A DNA stretch of 64,000 bases from NCBI GenBank assembly GCA_022606135.1, contig JABYQN010000003.1, positions 992,001-1,056,000 of the forward strand, written 5' to 3'. Under the pieces are notes generated by a model. The model was not told the DNA's origin. It saw only the letters and a program-made list of their open reading frames with translations, and searched no databases. The first letter of the stretch is position 1, and every line of letters starts with the position of its first letter. A program made the position numbers and the translations under genes. This document shows positions 27,540 to 37,800 of this stretch, piece by piece. The DNA is from Fomes fomentarius. Its lineage: Eukaryota; Basidiomycota; Agaricomycetes; Polyporales; Polyporaceae.

Positions 27540-27730
27540 GTTGCCCGTCGTAGTTCAATACAGGTCCGTCGTTTCCACCGCAGACGCGAGATATTGGGTA
27601 GACTCAGAGGTCAGGCTGAGGAAGGAAGAGCGAGACAACGACCAACGCGGTCCACCCGCAGGCGCCTTTCCTCCCTCTCTAGCGCGTCAGAGGCGGCGGA
27701 GTCTGAATCCGTACTTGACCTTTGAGCACC
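27540..27730. promoter_or_regulatory. Shared promoter region of PTA1 and VMA10
   Basis: Only 191 bp separate the two ATGs, the shortest divergent spacer in the window. Confidence 0.5.
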
Positions 27731-28296
27731 ATGGTCGGTTTTGCGCGTCCTTTCTACGCGTGGTCTGGTTGCTGAACCAACGAATGAAAGGCCGCACAAC
27801 AGTCCCAAAGCATCCAGACGCTACTTGAGGCCGAGAAAGAGGCCGCCAAGGTCGTTCAGCAGGCCCGCCAATGTCCGTTCGACCCCCCCTTTGCCCTCGC
27901 ACCGGAGTGCCGTTGCTTACTGCGCCCTCGTCTTACAGACCGCGTCCAGAGGCTCAAGGATGCACGCTCAGAGGCTGCCAAGGAGATAGAGGCGTACAAA
28001 GCCTCGAAGGAGCAGGAGTTCAAGGCGTTTGAGGCGTCGGTGCGTCCGTGACTATGCATGATATCATCCCCTTTCTCGGGTGCTTACCGTACATGACAAT
28101 GGCAAATCTTGGCCCCCTTTAGCACGCCGGAAACACACAAGTGGTCCAGGCATCTATCGACAAGGATACCGAGGTGAAGCAGCAAGAGATCCGAGCGGCA
28201 TACGGGAGCAGCAAGGACAGAGTCGTTCAGAAGCTCCTCGATCGGGTCATCCTTGTCAAGCCCGAGCTGCACCGCAACCTCAAGAAGACGACGTAA
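27731..28296 (+). CDS. VMA10: V-type ATPase subunit G (Vma10); first coding exon is only the ATG
   Basis: Peripheral-stalk subunit of the vacuolar proton ATPase. Exons 27731-27733, 27803-27872, 27939-28039 and 28123-28296 sum to 348 nt (115 residues), the family length. The protein reads MSQSIQTLLEAEKEAAKVVQ, then VQRLKDARSEAAKEIEAYKA and EVKQQEIRAAYGSSKD, a charged helical coiled coil as expected. The first exon contributes only ATG and is followed directly by GTCGGT; the downstream ATG at 27784 is in another frame relative to the conserved exon. Confidence 0.9.
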
Positions 28297-28727
28297 ATGC
28301 CCTATTGATACTTCGCACTCCCGCTCTTCGTGATGGACTATGCTATAACGGATAGAGCATGTACCGATCTCCGAAGACCGACCATGGACTACGATTATGC
28401 GACACATCGGAGTCGATACACGTAGTGTATTTACATAGTTACAAGGTCATACATATATACCCAAGCACGTCTCAACAACACTGCACATTAGTAGCAAAGA
28501 TTGACCTCAAGAAGCTTTCAACGACCAACTAGTAGTAACACTATCATACGGCAAGACAGAGGCAACACCTATGAGAGCAAGCTGTATACAGACAAGACCG
28601 ACACCACATCAACATCTTACAAAGCGCCATTCGTTCGCTCAAGAAGTATATCGACAGCCAATCGACGCGGAGTAGTTGCCTCGCAGACCTGTGACGGCGT
28701 GCCTGGATCGCACACCGTTAGGCATGC
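28297..28727. other. Convergent intergenic VMA10 / transcription factor
   Basis: About 430 bp between converging genes. Contains a short frame at 28501-28803 without family features. Holds two 3' ends; nothing else seen. Confidence 0.4.
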
Positions 28728-31565
28728 TCAGATCCGACCTCCGCCAGTAGGGTCCACGACCCAACTTTGTGTGGAGGGCAGAGCGGTTGCGACGATGCCC
28801 TGATTCTGGACCATCCGGCCTGCGGGAGGCTGGCCCTGAGTAGAGCCGAGAGAAAGGGAATGTGCGAACGCTTCAGAAGGCGGCCGCCACGAATCCAAAA
28901 GTCCGCTGGCCTTGAGTGATGGGAGGGGGACACCCTGGGAGGACGCCACGCTCTCTAAGTCCGACATCGACACGTTTGTCCGGAGGAGAGCGCGAGGGTT
29001 CCCTTGACGGCCCTCGTACAGTGGGGGAGGCGCTCCTGGTGACGAATGCGACGACGTTGGCGAATTTGAGTTCGATTTGGCCTCCCGTGGCTGGTACATT
29101 TGCTGTTGCTGCTGTTGCGCTTGAGCTTGAGCTTGTTGCCGCTCCTTGTCTTTAGCTTGGCTTTCCCGCCATTGCTGAGCGACTTGGACGACTCCAAAGC
29201 CCCATAACTTTTCAAAGTCACGGTCCCAGACATGTATCTGCGGGTCGTCGGAGCTGTACTTGCTGTAGGACTGTGAAAGCACACTAGTGTAAACAAATTT
29301 ACGGCTATGCGAAGCGTTCTAGACCTCACCCAAAGTGCACATGCCGCTGATCGCGTGCATGCGCGGAAACACGATGATATGGAAGCGTGAATCAGATCAA
29401 TGCCGGCGGCAGAGGATAGGTTATGTCGCTGGAAGTACGTACAAAGGATGGAAGTCTTGGCGCGTGTACCGGCGGCGTTGAATATGAGGTTCAACTGGTC
29501 GCGAACCCATGGTACCGGTTCCGTGAGCGTGCCTTCCCCCTATCAAGCGCAGGGTTATTGTCAAATGGTTTGCCAAGCGATCGACGCGGCTACTGAGTGG
29601 GAGTGGAACCTTACCTCGAGTACTGCGAGAAAACAGCAAGGGTACATGGCATGCATAAAGCAAAAACACCACGCGCCCGAGTTCGATGAGGTTTCGAACA
29701 TAGTTATTTGCGTCTCTAAGTTCTCTTCGTTGAACTGAAGGTGGTTAGGTAACGACGCCACCCAATCCTATTCCACGTCATCAGTAACACGGCGCATAAT
29801 GAAGGTTGTACCGAATTCACCTCCAAATCCTTGCGGAAACCAATCATAGCAAGAGTGCGCGCTTGGCCGTCCTGGTTTGCTACGGCGGATGATCTTGACA
29901 ATCGATGGGATGAGGTGAAGACACAGAACGCACCTAAAACTGCTTCGACATTGTGGTAGATTTCTAGGATACGAAGGACATGTCCAAATTGCGAGGCATA
30001 TCTTGTTCTGGGAGCTGCATGTCGCAAATACTCACACGCTAAGATGGGCCAACACGGTCGGTATGACGGCATACTGATTCATGCTGGTACTCACTAGCTG
30101 AACTGGTTAAGGAGGCTAGCTCAAACGTCGTCTCATCTATGGGTAACCGCACTAGGTCTGCGAGCTCAACCATGCGTGGCCGGATTCCCCGATGAGTGTA
30201 GATGTGGCTGACCCAGGCTATGAGCTGGACAAGCCAGAAACACCGCCGAGTGCACTCGCGCTCAATAAAGAGCATGGCGCCATCAGAGTCAGAAGGTGAA
30301 GGTGGTGCCGCATTATCCTGTCTCTGCACTTCGAGGCTACCCTCGAGTACCTGAACCGCCAATTCTGTCAACAGCACGTGTCAGATAATCAGAAGGTTGG
30401 CCTTGAGTAGATGTTAACTGTGACGCACCGAAATACCGGAAGTGTCGCGTCCACGAGTGACTCGCCGCAATCTCGTGCATTTCGAGCAGACAGAGTGCCT
30501 GAGCGGTACTCACTGTCGGCTCGCATAGTAACCGGCCAGAGTTGTCAAACATCAACGCGATAGCCTCCTTGAAATAAGGGACGCCTGCAAGACGATTATG
30601 GGAGGCCTTATTTGCGACGGATTTGGACAATGGGGCGGCGACGGCACACACCGCCAAGAGAAGATAATGCGGGACCCGACTCATGCCAAAATCCGCTATG
30701 AAAGAAGGCTTGTGGATGATCATCCGCTGCGGATTGCAATGTGCGAAGAAGACTGTTGAGGGCGAGGTTAATAATGAATCATGACACTTATGGGAAACAC
30801 AAACTGTTAACGAGCTCATGTGCGACAGCAGGATCGAGTCTTTCTGCCATAGAGTCGCCTTTGGACGCCAACGGGGGACTCGTATCCGGAACGCCTGGAC
30901 CTTTCCGGGAACGTTTTGTGGTGGGATCGCGCTCGACACCCATTGGCGGGCTGACCGAGGGGTTACTGAGTGTGGCCTGCCCTGCCCACGGAGGGGGCTC
31001 ATTTGCTGGTTGACTCTGTATAGATGTCGTTAGTATAGGCGTAGGGCAATAAAAACCTCAAGTACCGTAACTGCTGGAATACCAGCGTGTTCTGGATGGA
31101 TGTTTCGGGGTGCAGGTACAGGGCGCCCAGCAGCATCGGTGTATGTGCAATTCTTGGAGGCGTAGTAGCTGAAGGGATATGAGTACAAGTATGAAAGGGA
31201 AGCGCTGAGACCTACCAATTGCTGCAAGGTGCTGGGGATAGATAAGAGAACGGTTACATACATATACATACAACTGAACGGCATAACGCTTACCTGTTCC
31301 GTCGCATCGTCGTTTGCTTTTGTGGCATGCGTCACAAGCCTAACGACAGTCGGTCGATGGGAGAACATGGAACAATGAGAGAACGACGGACCTTGCTAAG
31401 ACGCTTGCGTTTCGCACCCTTGACAAAGGCGACAGACAGCTGCTCAGTTTCCGCCGGGCCCGCCAACCTGCCAGAATCAGCGAGGGCGGTAAAGGAGGCG
31501 TTCTGGGAACTGGGTTGCAAAGACGTCGCGCTCTTCGGAGACTGAGAGTCGGTGGGAGAAGACAT
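28728..31565 (-). CDS. Zn2Cys6 fungal transcription factor
   Basis: Binuclear zinc-cluster regulator. The DNA-binding domain spans two exons: CDACHKSKRRCDGT, then CSNCYYASKNCTYTD, giving six cysteines with the usual CX2CX6C spacing. It is preceded by a Ser-rich N-terminus and KGAKRKRLSK. The middle region has the fungal-specific factor domain: VFFAHCNPQRMIIHKPSFIA, VPYFKEAIALMFDNSGRLL, AQALCLLEMHEIAASHSWTR, FIERECTRRCFWLVQLIAW. The C-terminal third is Gln-rich (AQAQAQQQQQQMYQ, near 29110) and Ser/Pro-rich. The ATG at 31565 gives MSSPTDSQSPKS. Many introns; several internal junctions between 29280 and 31000 are uncertain. Target genes cannot be inferred. Confidence 0.85.
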
Positions 31566-32677
31566 GTTAAGACAGCGTGGCAGACGTTGTGATTCTGATT
31601 CTGAGAGTGAAAGGGGCGGCCAAAAGGGGCGTTCGAGCGAGGGGAGGAGATCGAGCAAAGAGTGGAATGCAAGAGGAGGAAGGAGGGAAGAAGAGGGCGG
31701 GGAGAGGGCGGGGAGAGGGCGGGAGAGCGTGGAAGAAAGGGTATGTCGCGAGGAAGCCGAGAGAGCTTCAACGGGTGAATGGCATGGGGGTATATAATTG
31801 CGGACTACGGGAGACGAACGCAGGACGGGCGGCTACTCGACGGAGACCCAGTCCCAGACCACCGGGTCCGAAGCGTGCCGCGGCATCCGACGATTATGGC
31901 CCCCGGGCCCCTGCTGCTGCCGCCGTTCGTGCACCGTGCGACGACTTGTGCATCCTCACCTTCGCACTTTTCAGCCGCACCATTCTTCTCAAACGCGAAG
32001 CACATCGGGCCCCGATCTGCGCGACGCCCGCTCGCCGGGGACGGGACGCGCTCCAGAAGGCTGTTTGGGCCGGCGGCAGGCTCGCGTTCCTCTCTCTCGC
32101 CGGCGGCCTTCCCCGGATTGTGTGCATGAGTGGCAGTGTGCCCGTACCTGATGCACAATACTTAGATATTCACTCATATCCACCGCGGCCACGGGCCACC
32201 AACGCCGACCTCACAACGCCCTCCCCCTGCGTCCCCGCCTGCCCCACTTCTCGCCCGAGTCGTCCGTGCCAGACTCATACCAACAGCCCTGTCCGAAAAT
32301 CTTCCATTCATGTCACCGATCGCCCACAACGTGCACTTCGCGCAAGTCGGTTCGCTTATCCGCGATACATGCACGTGTATAATGCATGTCATATTGGCAC
32401 AGCTTCAGTTGTACCTCACCGTGCCTGTTCTACACAGGATGTATCATCCTATCTGAGGTCCTGACGTATGGCAACCGTCAACAGCGATTCCAACTCGCAC
32501 TCGCGTATTTCGTTAACAGAAGTGAAGGTTTGATAGACTCCCACTGTCAACCGCCGGATCACAATCACCAGGAAGAGCACACCATATCGAGGCAAACAGG
32601 TCATGCATGCGTGTCATCATAGCCGAACCGCCGGCAAGGCGAAGTGTATGGTGCCTGGACATTTCCTAACGATACAT
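31566..32677. other. 1.1-kb intergenic region, transcription-factor promoter and RPP2 3' side
   Basis: No supported gene. The part nearest the factor (31590-31740) is strongly purine-rich on the + strand and contains a GC-box-like direct repeat. 31800-32300 is GC-rich and open in several frames on both strands, which I read as compositional. Likely an extended promoter/5' UTR for the Zn2Cys6 gene. Confidence 0.5.
31692..31723. repeat. Three tandem AGAGGGCGGGG units
   Basis: Units at 31692-31702, 31703-31713 and 31714-31723 (the last one base short). They sit about 130-160 bp upstream of the transcription-factor ATG in a homopurine tract. A GC-box-like regulatory array is possible. Confidence 0.7.
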
Positions 32678-33139
32678 TTAGTCGAACAGACCAAAGCCCA
32701 TGTCGTCGTCGGACTCCTCCTGTGATAATATAAGACTTAGTGAGCGACGGCTGTAATCGTAGGACCAAAGGCAGAACACTGACCTTCTCCTCCTCCTTCT
32801 TCTCCTCCTTCTTTTCCTCAGCGGCAGCGGCAGGCGCCCCACCTGCAGCACCGCCAGACGAAGCAGCAACCGCCCCACCAGAGGGCACCTACCATGTATC
32901 ATGAGTTTAGCCCAACATTGGTGCAATGCACATCAAAGACAACGTACGGAAGCGAGCTTGGATGAGCCCTCAGCGATCAGAGCGTTCACATCCTTGCCCT
33001 CGAGCTCAGAAATGAGCTTCTCGAGACGGTCATCATCGGCCTCAATGCCGACAGCACCAAGGACCTTCTTGATGTCCGCAGCAGAGGGGGAGGCATTGCC
33101 GCCAATCTGGAGGAGGAGGTATGCAGCGAGGTGACGCAT
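32678..33139 (-). CDS. RPP2: 60S acidic ribosomal stalk protein P2
   Basis: Ribosomal stalk protein that recruits translation factors. It starts [20 protein letters not shown] and continues [20 protein letters not shown] and [20 protein letters not shown], the P2 dimerisation domain. An Ala/Gly hinge and a Lys/Glu-rich segment follow. The C-terminus is the invariant [13 protein letters not shown]. Three exons: the junction after KLAS joins to VPSGG, and EEK joins to EES. The last exon carries just the conserved tail. Divergent from RPS15. Confidence 0.95.
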
Positions 33140-33555
33140 CTGTTGGTCGTAGGTTCTCGTTCAGAGCCATTCGGCCTTGCGCAAGTGCAACATATTAAGC
33201 ACGCACAGTGGTAGTTTTAGGTGTTTAAGGGGATGGATCGGTAGCCACAAATCACTGCATGTCAAGTCCCTCATAAGACTTTCACTTTATCAACATACAA
33301 GACGACGAGCGACGCACCTTTTAATCCGCGAGGGAAGACCTGTGGGTTCTATCCGAGGACGTTGAGATACTTGAAACTTTCTGCGCGACCGACTCACTAT
33401 CCGGCGGGGCCGCGGCTGTGGCTGAGAACTGTATAGTTTTGTTCCCACTGACCAGGCAAGCGCCCAGCCACCCTTCCCGTTTCAAACTCCGGTCGAAAGC
33501 AAGCCAGGAGCCTATCCTTGAATCCCACTGCAAGACCGCCAACGACAACCGCAAG
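33140..33555. promoter_or_regulatory. Bidirectional promoter between RPP2 and RPS15
   Basis: 416 bp separate the ATGs of two ribosomal-protein genes transcribed in opposite directions. A pyrimidine-rich stretch precedes the RPS15 side (33460-33500). Shared growth-dependent control is inferred from the arrangement only. Confidence 0.6.
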
Positions 33556-34324
33556 ATGGTGAGTGCTGTCGCTGTGCTGTCAGAACTCCATGAGAGTGAT
33601 ATGCTGATGGGTTGCTTATTGGAATTTGTAGGCCGATTCCTCCGTTACCGATCCCCAAGTCGCCGCCGACCTCAAGAAGAAGCGGACCTTCCGCACGTTC
33701 TCGTACCGTGGTGTTGAGCTTGACAAGCTCCTGGACCTGAGCAACGAGGAGGTGCGTATCTAGTAAATGTCTGATCCTCAGCTGATTCTGACAACGTTGG
33801 CACAGTTCGTTGAGGTATGTGAATATACCAAGATAACCCACGAGAAGAACTCTCAAATATATCCCCCTTGCTATAGATCGTCCATGCCCGCGCACGCAGG
33901 CGGTTCCAGCGTGGCCTCAAGCGTAAGCCAATGGGTCTGATCAAGAAGCTCCGCAAGGCGAAGAAGGAGGCTCTCCCGAACGAGAAGCCCGCGGTCGTGA
34001 AGACTCACCTCCGCGACATGATTATCGTCCCGGAGATGATTGGTTCCGTCGTTGGTATATACAACGGCAAGGTGCGTGCTTTTGTTTTCCAAGTACATAC
34101 GATGGACGAAGTTGTTGACGGACCGACGCAGGTGTTCAACTCGGTTGAGATCAAGCCTGAGATGGTCGGCCACTACCTCGCCGAGTTCTCGTGCTCATAC
34201 AAGCCCGTCAAGCACGGTCGTCCTGGTATTGGTGCTACCCACTCGTCGCGATTGTGAGTCGATCTCGTACAGCACTGCCTTGTCCTCGATGCTCACAGCC
34301 TCCTCTAGCATCCCTCTCAAGTAG
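33556..34324 (+). CDS. RPS15: 40S ribosomal protein S15 (uS19); ATG-only exon and 9-nt microexon
   Basis: Small-subunit protein of the decoding head. Exons 33556-33558, 33632-33751, 33806-33814, 33877-34071, 34132-34253 and 34309-34324 sum to 465 nt (154 residues). Sequence landmarks: [78 protein letters not shown]. The ATG stands alone as an exon before GTGAGT. Exon 3 is TTCGTTGAG, coding Phe-Val-Glu between an AG and a GTATGT. The last coding exon is 16 nt. Family length and end are exact. Confidence 0.96.
33806..33814 (+). other. RPS15: Nine-nucleotide microexon of RPS15
   Basis: TTCGTTGAG lies between CACAG and GTATGT. It encodes FVE in LSNEEFVEIVHAR; its skipping would keep frame but delete three residues of the conserved helix. 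Confidence 0.85.
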
Positions 34325-34875
34325 AGGTCCGGGTTTACGATTCTTATGTGTCATCCTCCATCACATGTGCAATAGTCCAAAAGTAATATGCAATATGCAT
34401 GCTATGCGCACCCGGAACGTATGCTCGTTTGCATTGTATCGTGACATTGCGTGGGACATATGACTTAACTGAGTGCGTACGGCGTGAGCTAGGGCCGTCA
34501 CAACTCAGCAAGAGATGGCATATCGTCACCACATTCCCCCAGCTCGACCATGCAGAATTCAACGTTGAGTTGTATCGTTCATCGCCCTAGTGGCTCGTCT
34601 GGAAGGGTATAGATGTTCGTCCATGCTATAGGTTAGGTGAAGTAAGGTGAAGTACAGATACGCAGATCAGAGGAATAGAGAGAGGCGACGGGATATGTGG
34701 GAGGGGTGCGAGGTGCGATACTGAGTATATGAGGACGAATGAGTGCTGTGACTACCGTGACGATGGGCGATGGTGTTATGGGAAGTGTCCGACTGACCAA
34801 GACAAGGAGGGGAAACATACGGGGTAATTTACCGGATACGTGAGACGCTGTATGTATTTACTCGATGCCCAGTGC
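34325..34875. other. Convergent intergenic RPS15 / LIM-RhoGAP
   Basis: About 550-640 bp between converging genes, depending on the true end of the RhoGAP frame. No gene supported; two 3' UTRs expected. Confidence 0.4.
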
Positions 34876-37800
34876 TCAGTGTGACGAATGCGGGATGTGG
34901 TGATGCGGATTAGATATGAATGAGGCATGGCGAGGGAGGGGAGGAAGACCAAGGGGATATTCAGCGCTGCTGAAGCTGCGGGTGTTGCTGCTGCCCGTTC
35001 TGCTGGTACGGATGCGGGCTCTCGCTGCTTGTCCGCGACGAGTTGATGAACGACGATGGCCGCGATGACGGACGGTTCGGGTCCTGCACCGGGGGGGCCG
35101 CTCCATCGACCAGTCGGCGCCGGGGCTCTGCATATTCTGCATATTCGCAGGCATCCGAGGCTGGGGCGACAGGATTGCACCAATCGCAGGCTGCGAAGCC
35201 GACTGCGGTGGACCATTCGGAGACGGGTAGGGGAACGGCAGATGTTGAATGGGCGGTGGTTGAGGCCTCGACTGTGGCTGGCCGTTCCGCAACATACTGT
35301 CGGATGTTGATGGAGTGCCCATCGGCGGCCTATCCAAGAACTGAGGGTTGGACTGGGCAGACCTACGGGTATTGTTAGAGGAGGGGCGGGGCACTATGCC
35401 ATCCTGTGCTCACCTTGGCGGCATTGAACGCATGTCCTCCGGCCTTGGGGTACCCGGATTGAAGTTGAACTGGGTGTTCCCGAGCACAGGTGACGTCAAA
35501 CCTGGTGTCCTGCCCCCGGCTTTCACGCGCATGTAGTTCTCCACCTTTTTCAGGAACTCCCTGCTCGGAAGCTCCATGCAGTTGGCGAAGTACTCTTCGT
35601 CCTGAAGAACGGGGAGGAACTCTTCCGGTACGCAGTAGAACTCGTCTTGATTCTCCAAGAGCATAGTGACCACGCGAATGGAGCCGAAGCTTTCGTCCCT
35701 CATCGCGTTCTGGCCTCGCGAGTACAGGATACTTGGACAAATGACGGTTGCGAGGTTCTGCAAATCCATCTTGCTTCCTGTCTCTTCATCCAAGTGCGCG
35801 AAGGAAGCGACCCATTTGAGGAACACAAACAATACCTCCAATGTGTCTCGATGAGGCTTGGGAAGAATGAGCGACACCATGTGCAGCATCCGCATCCGAT
35901 CTTGATCATTGGGTAGCGCTGTGGATGCGCACGTAAGCCTACTATAGCAAGAAGACAACATACGGGAACTTACATTGGGTAACGATGAATAGTCGGTGAA
36001 GCTTGTATGTCATGAGAGGGTCGGGGAGGTCACGGAAGAACTTCTTCAGCAGCGCAGCGAGTTGTACGGGGTTGTCCTGTGTGAGGTCAACAGCAGAAGC
36101 ATCCCGGTCAATCGCCTCTGTAAGTTCCCTCAGCCGACGGATATTGCCGTTTCGTCGGAAGATACCCTCGACAGACATGTCTATGCCGTTCTCAGTACGC
36201 GACTCACTGGAAATCTTGCTAAAATCACATACCCATCTGTCGCATCGCGGACACGACGTCATCGACGAAACTTGGAATGCGCAGAGTAGCACGCGAAGCA
36301 CCGAGGAGAGAGTCTGCGCCCTCTCGCTCTACAAGTAGTTCCAGTGGCACTCCGAACACTCCTATAATTTTGGCAGTCGGCATATGCGCAATCTTTACAT
36401 ATAGATAACGCACCTTTCTTCTTGACATTCTTCTTGTCGTTCCCGGGCTTGAACAGCTTGTTCCAGAACGAACTCTTCTTCGTCTCAACTAGCTCGAGGA
36501 TCTCGTCAAGGTCGAACTCGTTCCGTAGTGGTGACCGTGCAAGCACAGAGACCGCACAATGTTTCACAATCGCAAGCTGGAGTGGGTTAAGCTCGGCGAT
36601 GTACGGTATCGAGTTCTGGCTGGGGAGCGACCGCCTCTGCTCGCGAGCTTGCGCCGCCTCGACAAGCTGCGGTATGTCTGCCAGGGTGATGCCATCTTCG
36701 ATGCCCCCAACCATCGTCTCGTCAGCGTTTCCACCCGCGGGAGAACTTGGACCTGACTCGTCAACAATCTTGATAATGGTGTTTGCCCGCGCGAACGCAG
36801 GCCTGATGACCTGAGATTGCACGTTTGTGTCGATGGAACCTGGAGATGGTAGCGACCGCTGCTGCTGCTGCTGCTGTGGAGGCTGAAGGGGGGGCGCCTT
36901 CTGAAGCCGAGCGGTCCCGTGCTGAGCAGACTGGCCGACGGGTACCCGCGCACTAGGTTGAACCTCGTGCGGGCGATGAGCGTTGTTGACATCCGAGGCA
37001 TGCGCGATCTTGCCCGTTGGACTCTCAACAATTGTTGACCGCTTGGGTACTCGCGCAGTGGACGACAACTTGCGATCTAGGTGTACAGAGCGAAGTCGGT
37101 TAAGGTCTTGGGAGTTCCGATATGGATCCTCGTCACCCTCGCGTTGTTGGCCTTGTGCAGGAGTCGCTGCTAGGGGAATGTTAGCCAAGAGCAGGGATCA
37201 TGTCAAGAGGGAATTACATACCGGGAGAGATAGGTACTACGCCACGTTTCTTCAACAGCACATATAACCGCCTCAGAGCGACGTTCAACAGGAACGCATA
37301 TTGCTCCAAACGTGACACAGCTTGGAAAGCTCCACGACATCCGGGGTGTGCATGATCTGTGCAGAAGACGACCGTAGGATAAACTCCAAAGGAGGACGTC
37401 TCCTTCACCGTCTCGACCTCGAATACGAATGCGTTGACGTTAGCAGGTGGTCGTCGTGCCGTAGAAAGTTTCGGCTTGTCTTTGTCCTGCCCGTCCTTGA
37501 ACTCCTCAGGCCGCACAGGTTCCTTGACCGCCGGCATCGCTGCTGCCTTACCGCACATCTGACAGGTGAGACAATGTGAATGCCACCGTTGATAAGTTCC
37601 TAGCCGTACGCAGTCCTCTTCGACGGTCTGGTTGCACTTGATGCATAGATCTGACGGAGGGTTGACCACAGGAACCTTCGCAAGAGCGGGGTCCTTAGGC
37701 GCTGCGCTGAAAGGGCTTTCGCCTGAATTTTCAGGCGCAAGACTCTTGAACCCATACGTCACACCCTGTGTACCGATATTGCCAGAGTCACTCTGCGGCA

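Noticed and set aside
31577..32464. 295-codon plus-strand frame upstream of RPP2
   Set aside because: It overlaps the homopurine promoter tract and GC-rich spacer, has no domain, and several frames are open simultaneously.
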